In this document: positions 44,337 to 52,146 of the stretch, piece by piece
Layout of the letters: every line of letters begins with the position of its first letter
How positions within the stretch are numbered: the first letter of the stretch is position 1
From: Brevibacterium yomogidense
GTDB taxonomy: Bacteria > Actinomycetota > Actinomycetes > Actinomycetales > Brevibacteriaceae
DNA: 64,000 bases
NCBI RefSeq assembly: GCF_900163715.1
Contig: NZ_FWFF01000017.1
Location: 124,001-188,000 of the forward strand
Direction: 5' to 3'
Notes under the pieces: generated by a model
Database searches by the model: none
What the model saw: only the letters and a program-made list of their open reading frames with translations
Told to the model about the DNA's origin: nothing
Translations under genes and position numbers: made by a program

Positions 44337-45506
44337 ATGCTGGGAGCGGCTCCGCTCGACGGCGTCCGGGTGCTCGAGGTCGGCACCGTGATCATGGCGC
44401 CGTATGCGGGCAAGGTGCTCAAGGACCTCGGCGCCGAGGTCATCAAGGCGGAACCGCCGGGAGGCGACATCGGGCGTCGGATAGGACTGCTCGGGCCGAA
44501 CGGAACGAGTGTCCTGGCGATGAACCTCAATGCGGGCAAGCGCAGCATCGTCGTCGATGCGCGCACGGGGACGGGACGGCGGGTGATGGACGGCCTGATC
44601 GCCTGGGCAGACATCGTCCTCACGAACACCCTTCCCGCACGTCGTGAGGAGTTCGGCCTCTCGTGGGACCACGTCCGCGCGGTGAACCCGCGCGCGATCC
44701 TCGTGACCGGCCAGGGCTTCGCGAGCGATTCCGCACGGCGGGACTCGCCAGCGTACGACGATATCGTGCAGGCGGCGTCAGGTGTGGCGGACACCTACCG
44801 GCTGCGCGATGGCGAGCCCCGCTATTCGCCGTACGTCGTCGCTGACAAGGTGTGCGGCATGACGATGGCGCAGTCCGCGCTCGCCGCGCTCCACCGCCGC
44901 TCCGTGGACGGGGAGGGGTGCTGGGTCGACGTGCCGATGGTCGACACGATGGCGGCGTTCACACTCGTGGAGCACATGGGCGGGGCGACGTTCTCGCCTG
45001 CCCGGGGTGACGTGGGCTGGTCCAGGGTGCTCGCACCGCAGCACCGGCCGCATCCGGCGCTCGACGGGTGGGTCTGCGTCATGCCGTACACGGACGCGAA
45101 CTGGCACAGCTTCTGCACTCTGATCGAGAGGCCCGACTACCTGACCCATCCCCAGGTCGCGACGAATCGCGATCGCAGCGCCGACCCGACGCTCTACGAG
45201 CAGATCCTCGCCGACTACGCGTCGCAGCGCACGTGCGCACAGATCGAGGAGGAATGCGCGGCCGCGGGGATCCCCGTCAGTCGGGTGGCTCGAGTCGATG
45301 ACCTCCCCGACGACCCGTACCTCGCTGCCAGGCCGGTGCTGTCCCGGACCGCTCACGCACGGGAGGGAGACTACGTCCACGTGTCGGGGCCGGCGGTCTT
45401 CCACGGTCACGAGCGGCCGCTCCCGGAAGACAGCGCAGTCCTCGACGGCGACCGGGAAGCAGTGCTGTCCCTGATCGGAGTCGATGCCGAGGAACCGGCA
45501 CCATGA
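44337..45506 (+). CDS. CaiB/BaiF-family (family III) CoA transferase
   Basis: 389 aa. LDGVRVLEVGTVIMAPYAGK and LKDLGAEVIKAEPPGGDIGR are diagnostic; the catalytic Asp is probably in YVVADKVCGMTMAQSALAAL. These enzymes move CoA between carboxylic acids, here presumably onto the acid imported by the TRAP system. ATG 44337 is chosen because GGAAGGAGGAGG precedes it closely; an in-frame ATG at 44316 overlaps the DctM stop. A 10-bp duplication follows the stop. Confidence 0.92.
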   Translation: MLGAAPLDGVRVLEVGTVIMAPYAGKVLKDLGAEVIKAEPPGGDIGRRIGLLGPNGTSVLAMNLNAGKRSIVVDARTGTGRRVMDGLIAWADIVLTNTLPARREEFGLSWDHVRAVNPRAILVTGQGFASDSARRDSPAYDDIVQAASGVADTYRLRDGEPRYSPYVVADKVCGMTMAQSALAALHRRSVDGEGCWVDVPMVDTMAAFTLVEHMGGATFSPARGDVGWSRVLAPQHRPHPALDGWVCVMPYTDANWHSFCTLIERPDYLTHPQVATNRDRSADPTLYEQILADYASQRTCAQIEEECAAAGIPVSRVARVDDLPDDPYLAARPVLSRTAHAREGDYVHVSGPAVFHGHERPLPEDSAVLDGDREAVLSLIGVDAEEPAP

Positions 45507-45510
45507 CACG

Positions 45511-45530
45511 GCAGCCCGGTGCAGCCCGGT
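45511..45530 (+). repeat. 10-bp tandem duplication after CoA-transferase gene
   Basis: GCAGCCCGGT twice exactly, with a decayed third copy (GCATCGGACT) at 45531-45540, 4 nt after the stop. Confidence 0.85.
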
Positions 45531-45545
45531 GCATCGGACTAGCGG

Positions 45546-46274
45546 GTGGACCCGGTGGCTGAGCACAGGACCGTGTCCCGCGTCGTGGGGATCCTCGAGG
45601 TCGTGGCGCGTGCGCGCAGGCCCGTTCCCCTCTCTGTGCTCGCGGCGCAGCTGGACGCGCCGAAGAGCAGCCTGCACGGGCTCGTGGGGGGACTCCTGCA
45701 CCGCGGATACCTGAGCGAGATCGACGGCGGATACAGGCTCGGTGCGGGGGCGCATGCTCTGCTCGCACCCGCGGGCTCGTCCTTGCCGCTGCTGCTGGGA
45801 GAGTCCTGCGCAGAGATCGCCGTGCGCACGGGAGAGACGGTGACGCTGGCGACCCGGGTCGGTGATCGATCGGTCGTCTACGTGCACTCGGAGCCGTCGG
45901 CATTCGAAGTCTGCTATCGCCCGCGTCTGCGCGAGAGACGGCCGATCCTGCCGACCAGTGCGGGCAAGCTCTTCCTCGCACACGACGACGACAGAGACAG
46001 CGTGCTCGCCCGCGCCGATGAAGATCACCGGCGGCGGTTCCTTACGGAGATCGATTCGATCCGCGCGTCCGGCATGGCCTTCAACCGCGGCGAGACCGTG
46101 TCAGACCTGGGTGCCGTCGCAGTCGGGGTGTATGAGGACGACCGGCTCACGGCCGGGATCACCATCGCAGGTCCACTGACCCGGGTGGCGGAGCGCCTCG
46201 AGTACTTCGGCGGCCTCGCGCAGGAGGTCCTCACCGCGGACGGCTTCAGCCGTCACGGCCGTCAGCCGTCGTGA
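45546..46274 (+). CDS. IclR-family transcriptional regulator
   Basis: 242 aa. Winged helix at residues 8-60 (TVSRVVGILEVVARARRPVP, APKSSLHGLVGGLLHRGYL) and a full effector domain (PTSAGKLFLAHDDD, NRGETVSDLGAVAVGVYEDD). Start is GTG 45546 or GTG 45555; neither has a strong ribosome binding site. It sits at the end of the TRAP-CoA transferase genes and probably regulates them. Unlike the other IclR in the window it has no insert. Confidence 0.88.
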   Translation: MDPVAEHRTVSRVVGILEVVARARRPVPLSVLAAQLDAPKSSLHGLVGGLLHRGYLSEIDGGYRLGAGAHALLAPAGSSLPLLLGESCAEIAVRTGETVTLATRVGDRSVVYVHSEPSAFEVCYRPRLRERRPILPTSAGKLFLAHDDDRDSVLARADEDHRRRFLTEIDSIRASGMAFNRGETVSDLGAVAVGVYEDDRLTAGITIAGPLTRVAERLEYFGGLAQEVLTADGFSRHGRQPS

Positions 46275-46288
46275 CGCGACGCGGCACC

Positions 46289-46325
46289 GGGCCGTGCGGG
46301 GCCGGAGAGGGGAGCCGCACAGCCC
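46289..46325. terminator. Bidirectional terminator between convergent genes
   Basis: GGGC-C-GTGCGG (46289-46299) pairs with CCGCAC-A-GCCC (46315-46325) with one internal mismatch, between the IclR and GNAT genes. Confidence 0.65.
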
Positions 46326-46346
46326 GATGCCCGGACGTCAGACTCC

Positions 46347-46835
46347 TCAGCCTTCGGTGAGGCGGAGGGAGAAGAACACCCGGTCCTCGCCGGGTCCCGC
46401 ATAGTCCTCGATGCGGGTGCCCTCGAAGCCCAGCGATGAGTGGAACGCGATGGCATTGGCGTTCTCCGCGATCGCGGTGGCCTGCACCTCATCCTCGAGG
46501 TTCGCCTTGGCCCGGGCGATGAACGCCTCGTAGAGGCGACGTCCGATGCCCAGGTGGCGGAAGTCCTGCCGCGCGGCGACGAGGTGGATGTAGGACGGGC
46601 CCTCCTTCGGGAAGGCGCCCAGCAGGTATCCGACGATCTCATTCTGGTAGCGGGCCACGAGTCCGCCGGCGGCGAACTGACGGAACCAGTGCGGTTCGTG
46701 GTCGCCGCTCAGGTCACGATCACCCCAGAAGCGCTCCTGTGCGTTCACGATCTCAACGCGAAGCTCCAGGGGATCGAGTTCGTCGAGAGGACTGATGATC
46801 AGTTTGTCCGGATCGAAGTTCGTGTTCTCGGTCAT
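46347..46835 (-). CDS. GNAT-family N-acetyltransferase
   Basis: 162 aa. The acetyl-CoA-binding motif A is visible as LVAARQDFRHLGIGRRLYEAFIA; IAENANAIAFHSSLGFE is motif B. Two-domain partner absent, so a simple GNAT. AGGAGAGG lies 6 nt before the ATG and a TATGCT -10 candidate about 30 bp upstream. Substrate cannot be inferred; neighbours are unrelated. Confidence 0.88.
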   Translation of the reverse strand: MTENTNFDPDKLIISPLDELDPLELRVEIVNAQERFWGDRDLSGDHEPHWFRQFAAGGLVARYQNEIVGYLLGAFPKEGPSYIHLVAARQDFRHLGIGRRLYEAFIARAKANLEDEVQATAIAENANAIAFHSSLGFEGTRIEDYAGPGEDRVFFSLRLTEG

Positions 46836-47019
46836 GGCCTCTCCTCACGTGTGACTGAGCAACCAGCATACGCGGAGCTCGCGGTCGAGTCTGTCGCAGC
46901 CGGATCACAGTTCGACGTGAACCGGCTGGTTACGGGCGTGGACCCCTAGGTTACGGGACATGGAGCCCGCGCGCTCGGCCGGTCGCGAGGAACCCTGCGG
47001 GCGGCGGCCGCGACCGTGG

Positions 47020-47025
47020 CAGGAT
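47020..47025 (+). promoter_or_regulatory. -10 box of leaderless xthA-type gene
   Basis: CAGGAT ends 7 nt before the ATG at 47033. A 9-bp direct repeat GGTTACGGG lies upstream (46928-46936, 46949-46957; 21 bp apart). Confidence 0.45.
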
Positions 47026-47032
47026 GGGTGCC

Positions 47033-47848
47033 ATGCTGCGCATCACGACAGTCAACGTCAACGGAATCCGTGCCGCCCTGCGGAAGGGCATGGGGGAGTG
47101 GATGGCCGCTGCCGATTCCCCGATCATCACTCTGCAGGAGGTGCGTGCCGCGAACGACATCGTCTTCGACGTCCTCGCTGATTCCGGGTACCGGATCCAG
47201 AGCGCCGATGCGGAGGCGAAGGGCCGCGCCGGCGTGGCCATCCTGTCCCGCACGGAGCCGGAGGCCACCCGGACGGGCAACGGCGACGACTACTTCGACA
47301 GAGCCGGTCGCTGGATCGAATCGGACTTCCGGCTGGAGGACGGCTCCCTGCTGACGGTGGTGAGCGCCTACGTCCATTCGGGCGAGGTCGACACCCCCAA
47401 GCAGGACGACAAGTACCGCTTCCTCGAGGCGATGCTCGTCCGCCTCCCTGAGCTCGCGGAGCACGCGGACCACGCGGTCCTCACGGGCGATCTGAACGTG
47501 TGCCACACGGAGCTCGACCTGAAGAACTGGAAGGCGAACCGGAAGAAGGCGGGATTCCTGCCCGAGGAGCGGGCCTACTTCGACAGGTTCTTCTCCGACA
47601 TCGGCTACGTCGACGTCCACCGGCAGCTGTCCGGTGAGGTCCCCGGCCCGTACACCTGGTGGTCGATGCGCGGGAAGGCCTTCGACAACGACGCGGGATG
47701 GCGGATCGACTACCAGGCCGCCACTCCGGGCCTCGCGGAGACGGCGACCGCCGCACGAGTGGATCGCGCTGCGAGCTGGGGGGAGCGCTGGTCCGACCAT
47801 GCCCCGCTTGTCATCGACTACGACCTCCCGGGACTGCGGGAGGCCTGA
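47033..47848 (+). CDS. xthA: Exodeoxyribonuclease III / AP endonuclease
   Basis: 271 aa Mg-dependent DNA-repair nuclease of the ExoIII family, acting on abasic sites and 3' ends. Conserved residues: Asn in TVNVNGIR, Glu36 in TLQEVRA, Asp/Asn in [13 protein letters not shown], and Asp-His in [16 protein letters not shown] 47033 fits a leaderless promoter (CAGGAT 7 nt upstream); an in-frame GTG 9 nt earlier overlaps that region and is less likely. Followed by trpS 52 bp on, also apparently leaderless. Confidence 0.94.
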   Translation: MLRITTVNVNGIRAALRKGMGEWMAAADSPIITLQEVRAANDIVFDVLADSGYRIQSADAEAKGRAGVAILSRTEPEATRTGNGDDYFDRAGRWIESDFRLEDGSLLTVVSAYVHSGEVDTPKQDDKYRFLEAMLVRLPELAEHADHAVLTGDLNVCHTELDLKNWKANRKKAGFLPEERAYFDRFFSDIGYVDVHRQLSGEVPGPYTWWSMRGKAFDNDAGWRIDYQAATPGLAETATAARVDRAASWGERWSDHAPLVIDYDLPGLREA

Positions 47849-47887
47849 GCAGGCGGTTCCGAGTGCACGGAGCCGGCCGGCCGGTGG

Positions 47888-47893
47888 CAGAAT
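47888..47893 (+). promoter_or_regulatory. -10 box of leaderless trpS
   Basis: CAGAAT ends 7 nt before the ATG at 47901. It overlaps an in-frame upstream ATG (47892), arguing against that start. Confidence 0.45.
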
Positions 47894-47900
47894 GAGGGAC

Positions 47901-48920
47901 ATGACCGATTCCTCTGGCCTCCCGTCAGGCCGTCCGCGCTCCCTGTCCGGAATCCAGGCGACATCGGATTCCCTCCACCTGGGCAACTACATCGGAGCGC
48001 TGCAGCAGTTCGTCGAGCAGCAGGAGACGCATGACGCGTTCTTCTTCATCGCGAACCTCCACGCCATCACCGTCGATCAGGACCCGGCCCAGCTGCGCGA
48101 GCGGACGCTGCGCACCGCGGCCCAGTTCATCGGCGCGGGCCTGGATCCGCAGCGCTCGACCCTGTTCGTCCAGTCGCACATCCCGGCGCACACCCAGTTG
48201 GGGTGGATCCTCGAATGCACGACGGGTCTGGGCGAAGCGCAGCGCATGACCCAGTTCAAGGACAAGTCGACCAGGAACGAGCACGTCTCGCTGGGCCTCC
48301 TCACGTACCCTGCGCTGATGGCCGCGGACATCCTGCTCTACCAGGCGGACGTCGTGCCGGTCGGGGAGGATCAGCGCCAGCACCTGGAGCTGACGCGGAA
48401 CCTCGCCGAACGCTTCAACCACCGGTACGGGGACACCTTCACCGTCCCGGAACCGCACATCCTCAAGTCGACGGCGAAGGTCTACGACCTGCAGGACCCC
48501 ACGGCGAAGATGTCGAAGTCCGCGCAGACGCCGGCAGGCCTCATCGAGATCCTCGACGACGAGAAGTCGATCACGAAGAAGATCAAGTCGGCCGTCACGG
48601 ACGCCGGCACGGAGGTCACCTTCGATCCTGAGGGCAAGCCGGGAGTCTCCAACCTGCTCACGATCCACTCCGCCCTGTCGGGACGGTCGATCGAGGACAT
48701 CGTCGCGGAGTTCGAGGGCAGGATGTACGGCCATCTCAAGGTCGCCCTCGCCGAGGTCGTCGTCGAGACCCTGCGCCCGCTGCGCGAGCGCACCCTCGAG
48801 CTCCTGGACGACCCGGCGGAGCTCACGCGCGTACTCGACGCCGGTGCGGACACGGCCGGCGCGATCGCCGAGCGCACGATCGCGGACGTCTACGACCGAG
48901 TGGGATTCCTCACTCGCTGA
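47901..48920 (+). CDS. trpS: Tryptophanyl-tRNA synthetase
   Basis: Class I aminoacyl-tRNA synthetase (339 aa) that charges tRNA-Trp. [18 protein letters not shown] carries the HIGH-like motif and KMSKS is exact at residues 203-207. The tRNA-binding C-terminus is complete. Start by leaderless promoter position and homology. A perfect LexA box lies 14 bp after the stop and belongs to the next gene. Confidence 0.96.
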   Translation: MTDSSGLPSGRPRSLSGIQATSDSLHLGNYIGALQQFVEQQETHDAFFFIANLHAITVDQDPAQLRERTLRTAAQFIGAGLDPQRSTLFVQSHIPAHTQLGWILECTTGLGEAQRMTQFKDKSTRNEHVSLGLLTYPALMAADILLYQADVVPVGEDQRQHLELTRNLAERFNHRYGDTFTVPEPHILKSTAKVYDLQDPTAKMSKSAQTPAGLIEILDDEKSITKKIKSAVTDAGTEVTFDPEGKPGVSNLLTIHSALSGRSIEDIVAEFEGRMYGHLKVALAEVVVETLRPLRERTLELLDDPAELTRVLDAGADTAGAIAERTIADVYDRVGFLTR

Positions 48921-48934
48921 TCACCGGCACAGCG

Positions 48935-48950
48935 TCGAACCGCGGTTCGA
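48935..48950. promoter_or_regulatory. LexA (SOS) box
   Basis: TCGAACCGCGGTTCGA is a perfect 16-bp match to the actinobacterial LexA consensus TCGAAC-N4-GTTCGA. It lies 27 bp before the GTG of the App1-type gene and 14 bp after trpS, so it should control the App1-type gene. Confidence 0.75.
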
Positions 48951-48977
48951 GCCACGCCGGAGGAAGGTGGTGCCCGG

Positions 48978-50033
48978 GTGATCCTCTCTCCCAGGAACCG
49001 CAGGCCGAAGCCGTTCAATCTCTCTCCCGAGGTGCAGCACACCGCCGCACGGGTGGAGGACCGCGTCCATGAGTGGGCGAGGAAGCGGGTGACGAAGCGC
49101 GACTGGCGCCGCACCGTCGTCTGCTACGACTCCTACGGCACGGAGAAGAGCGTGCGCGTGCTGGGACGGATGATCCTCACGCGCACGGGGAAGCTCGCGG
49201 CGGACATGCACGCGAGCATCCGCGGATTCCGCTCATTCGGTGCGGTGCCGCTGGCGAACGAGACGGCGTGGGTGCGGATCGGCGGCCAGGAGCACATGGT
49301 CGAATGCGACCGCGGCGGCATCATCGACATGGTGATCCCGGGGGACTACGAGCCGGGCCCCGTCGAGATCGAGCTGTGGACATCGGATTCGCTGGTCGAC
49401 CGCGCGACTGTGACGATCATCGGTGAGGACCAGCGGTTCGGCATCATCTCCGACATCGATGACACCGTCATGGTCACGGCGCTGCCGCGTCCCTTCCTCG
49501 CCGCCTGGAACACCTTCGTGCTGGACGAGCACGCCCGCAGCCCCGTGTCCGGGATGGCCGTCCTCTACGACCGGCTCACATACCTGCGGCCGAACGAGCC
49601 GATCATCTACCTGTCGACCGGTGCGTGGAACGTCGCTCCCACTCTCAAGCGCTTCCTGTCGCGGAACATGTACCCGGACGGCCCGCTGCTGCTCACGGAC
49701 TGGGGGCCGACGACCACCCGCGCGTTCCGCAGCGGCGTCGAGCACAAGCGGAACTCCCTCGAGCGATTGGCGCGGGAGTTCCCGCACATGAAGTGGCTGC
49801 TGATCGGCGACGACGGCCAGCATGACGAGGACATCTACGGGGAGTTCGTGGACAACCATCCGGAGAACGCCGCCGCTGTGGCGATCCGCCAGCTGACCTC
49901 CGGCGAGGCCGTGTGGGCAGGTGGTCGCTCGCGCCGCACCGGCCGGGGTCAGGGAGTGCCGTGGATCTACGCCTCGGACGGCGCGGGCCTCGCATCGGAA
50001 CTGACCGAGCGCGGGATCATCAGCGGCCTCTGA
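48978..50033 (+). CDS. App1-type phosphatidate phosphatase domain protein (DUF2183)
   Basis: 351 aa. The N-terminal half is a beta-rich domain; the C-terminal half carries a HAD-like catalytic core: Asp159-Ile-Asp161-Asp-Thr163 (ISDIDDTVMVT), IYLSTGAWNVAPTLKRFL and LLIGDDGQHDEDIYGEF. Yeast App1 is a Mg-dependent phosphatidate phosphatase; the substrate of bacterial homologues is not settled. GTG 48978 has GGAGGAAGGTGG upstream. The LexA box just upstream suggests DNA-damage induction, which is unusual for this family. Confidence 0.85.
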   Translation: MILSPRNRRPKPFNLSPEVQHTAARVEDRVHEWARKRVTKRDWRRTVVCYDSYGTEKSVRVLGRMILTRTGKLAADMHASIRGFRSFGAVPLANETAWVRIGGQEHMVECDRGGIIDMVIPGDYEPGPVEIELWTSDSLVDRATVTIIGEDQRFGIISDIDDTVMVTALPRPFLAAWNTFVLDEHARSPVSGMAVLYDRLTYLRPNEPIIYLSTGAWNVAPTLKRFLSRNMYPDGPLLLTDWGPTTTRAFRSGVEHKRNSLERLAREFPHMKWLLIGDDGQHDEDIYGEFVDNHPENAAAVAIRQLTSGEAVWAGGRSRRTGRGQGVPWIYASDGAGLASELTERGIISGL

Positions 50034-50037
50034 GGCG

Positions 50038-51207
50038 TCAGTCCCGCTGCCTGCGATCCCTGCGCACGCGCACCACGAGCGCGAGGGCGGTGACGGCTCC
50101 CAGCCCGATCCCGCATGCCAGCAGGATGAGCGGCAGACCGGGTGCTCCGCCCTCGGCCTCCGCGGCACCGGCCGCGTCCGCAGCGACGGCTGCGTCGTCG
50201 GTCGACTCCGCTGCGGCGGGTGCCTGCGCAGCGGCCGTCTCAGCGGCCTCGGCGGCGGTCTCGAACGACATCGTGCCGACCGGTTCCGGTGACGACTGGG
50301 CGAAGGTCCAGTCGATGAGGTCGATCGCCGCGTCGCGCGTCATCGTCTCGCCGCCCAGCACAGCGGATGCGAGTCGACGGTCGTCGCGCTCGACCACGGC
50401 GACGAACGACCCGCCGGCAGCACTCGTGTAGCCGTTCTTGAGACCGAGGCCGCCCTCCACCTCACCGACGATCCGCGTGTGGTTCTGGATCGGGTAGCCG
50501 GACAGCTCTTCGCCCGTGTCCGGGTTCGTGGCACCGGGGAAGTCGTACTCGGTCTCCGAGATGACGTCCATGAGGTAGTCGTCCTCGAGCACCGCCCGGC
50601 CGATGCGCAGCAGATCCTCCACGGTCGTGACCTGGTCGTCCTCGTCGAGCCCCGACGTGTTCCACGCCTGCGTGCCGGTGAGCTGGAGCTCCTCCGCCTT
50701 GGCGTTCATGAGGTCGACGGCCTCGTCCTGCCCTCCCGCGGCGTCGGCGAGGGCGTGCGCGGCGTCGTTGGCGCTCGACATCAGCATCGCGTGGAAGAGG
50801 TCGTCGATCGAGTACTCGTTCTTCTGCACGAGCCCGACCTTGGTCCCGTCGACCAGCATGTCCTCGTACGTCGCCTCGTGCATGTGCTCCGGGTCGTCGA
50901 GCTCGTCGACGAGCGCCAGCCCGGACAGCAGCTTGATGGTCGAGGCGGGCGCGTGCTGCAGATCCGGTTCGTGCGAGGCGAAGACCTCTCCCGTGTCGAT
51001 GTCCGCGACGATCCATGCCTCCGCTGACGGTTTGGGCGCCGGCGATCCGTCTGTCAGCGGACCGGGGTCGTAGACGGCGGTCGGGGTCGGCGCCGGCTGG
51101 GCGATCGCCGGCGCGGTGAGCACCGAGGGGCCGACGACCAGGGCGGGAACCAGCGCGACGACTGCGGCGAGAGCGGCCGCAGGGGAGCGGGTGGGGAGAG
51201 GAAGCAC
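50038..51207 (-). CDS. D-alanyl-D-alanine carboxypeptidase (PBP5-type)
   Basis: 389 aa, exported and anchored by a C-terminal segment (about 360-382) with a basic tail. Active-site motifs: Ser89-Thr-Ile-Lys92 (PASTIKLLSG), Ser145-Ala-Asn147 (SSANDAA) and a third box reading Lys257-Asn-Gly (GLKNGYTSAAGG), where KTG is the classical form. An Ala/Glu-rich linker lies between domain and membrane. It trims pentapeptides of peptidoglycan. GTG 51207 fits a leaderless promoter (TAGGCT 6 nt upstream). Its stop is 4 nt from the convergent App1-type gene. Confidence 0.93.
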   Translation of the reverse strand: MLPLPTRSPAAALAAVVALVPALVVGPSVLTAPAIAQPAPTPTAVYDPGPLTDGSPAPKPSAEAWIVADIDTGEVFASHEPDLQHAPASTIKLLSGLALVDELDDPEHMHEATYEDMLVDGTKVGLVQKNEYSIDDLFHAMLMSSANDAAHALADAAGGQDEAVDLMNAKAEELQLTGTQAWNTSGLDEDDQVTTVEDLLRIGRAVLEDDYLMDVISETEYDFPGATNPDTGEELSGYPIQNHTRIVGEVEGGLGLKNGYTSAAGGSFVAVVERDDRRLASAVLGGETMTRDAAIDLIDWTFAQSSPEPVGTMSFETAAEAAETAAAQAPAAAESTDDAAVAADAAGAAEAEGGAPGLPLILLACGIGLGAVTALALVVRVRRDRRQRD

Positions 51208-51213
51208 GGCGAC

Positions 51214-51219
51214 AGCCTA
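51214..51219 (-). promoter_or_regulatory. -10 box of leaderless carboxypeptidase gene
   Basis: TAGGCT on the minus strand ends 6 nt before GTG 51207. The -35 region falls inside the sdh terminator hairpin. Confidence 0.5.
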
Positions 51220-51226
51220 ACGCGAA

Positions 51227-51272
51227 CGCGGCGGGGGAGTCTCCACGAATCCGTGGAGACTCCCCCGCCGCG
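51227..51272 (-). terminator. sdh operon terminator, perfect 21-bp stem
   Basis: The 21-nt arms at 51227-51247 and 51252-51272 are exact reverse complements (core GGCGGGGGAGTCTCC) around an AATC loop. It lies 76 nt downstream of sdhB and just upstream of the carboxypeptidase promoter. Confidence 0.9.
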
Positions 51273-51348
51273 CTGTGTGGCTGTGGTCAGCTCTGTGCGT
51301 CTGCGACCACCGTGCCTCGGATCAGCACGGATCAGCTCACAGCTCAGC

Positions 51349-52146
51349 TCACGCGAGGCTGCGTGTGAGCAGCGCCTGCTTCACCTCTGCGATCGCCTGC
51401 GTCACCTGGATGCCGCGGGGGCATGCGTCGGTGCAGTTGAACGTCGTGCGGCAGCGCCACACGCCCTCGCGGTCGTTGAGGACCTCGAGGCGCATGTCTC
51501 CGCCGTCGTCGCGGCTGTCGAAGATGAAGCGGTGGGCGTTCACGATCGACGCGGGACCGAAGTACTGGCCGTCGGTCCAGTAGACCGGGCAGGACGTGGT
51601 GCACGATGCGCACAGGATGCACTTGGTCGTGTCGTCGAAGATCGCCCGGTCGTGCTGCGACTGGAGGCGCTCACGCGTGGGCTCGTTGCCGGACGTGATG
51701 AGGAACGGCATGACCTCGCGGTACGACTGGAAGAACGGCTCCATGTCGACGATGAGGTCCTTCTCCAGCGGAAGTCCCTTGATCGCCTCGACGGTGACCG
51801 GCTTGTCCGTGTTGAGATCCTTCAGCAGCGTCTTGCAGGCCAGGCGGTTGCGGCCGTTGATGCGCATGGCATCGGAGCCGCACACGCCGTGCGCGCACGA
51901 ACGGCGGAAGGACAGCGAGCCGTCGATGTCCCACTTGATCTTGTGGAGGCCGTCGAGCACGCGATCCGTGCCGTACATCGTGACGGTGTAGTCCTCCCAG
52001 TGCTCTGCCTGGTCCTGCTCAGGGTCGAAGCGCGCGATCCGGAACGTCACGTCGAAGGACGGGATCTCGCCGCCGCCCCCGCCGCCCAGGTGGGCGGGGA
52101 GGTCGACCTTGGATGCGGGCTCTGCGGTCTGCGTGGTGTCTGCCAT
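51349..52146 (-). CDS. sdhB: Succinate dehydrogenase iron-sulfur subunit
   Basis: 265 aa. The 2Fe-2S ligands are Cys84, Cys89, Asp92 (SCAHGVCGSDAM) and Cys104; the ferredoxin-like domain has Cys176/179/182 and Cys186 (CILCASCTTSCP) and Cys232/238/242 (CRTTFNCTDACP) for the 4Fe-4S and 3Fe-4S clusters. It passes electrons from the SdhA flavin to quinone. Start ATG overlaps the sdhA stop (TGATG). Last gene of sdhCDAB. Confidence 0.97.
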   Translation of the reverse strand: MADTTQTAEPASKVDLPAHLGGGGGGEIPSFDVTFRIARFDPEQDQAEHWEDYTVTMYGTDRVLDGLHKIKWDIDGSLSFRRSCAHGVCGSDAMRINGRNRLACKTLLKDLNTDKPVTVEAIKGLPLEKDLIVDMEPFFQSYREVMPFLITSGNEPTRERLQSQHDRAIFDDTTKCILCASCTTSCPVYWTDGQYFGPASIVNAHRFIFDSRDDGGDMRLEVLNDREGVWRCRTTFNCTDACPRGIQVTQAIAEVKQALLTRSLA

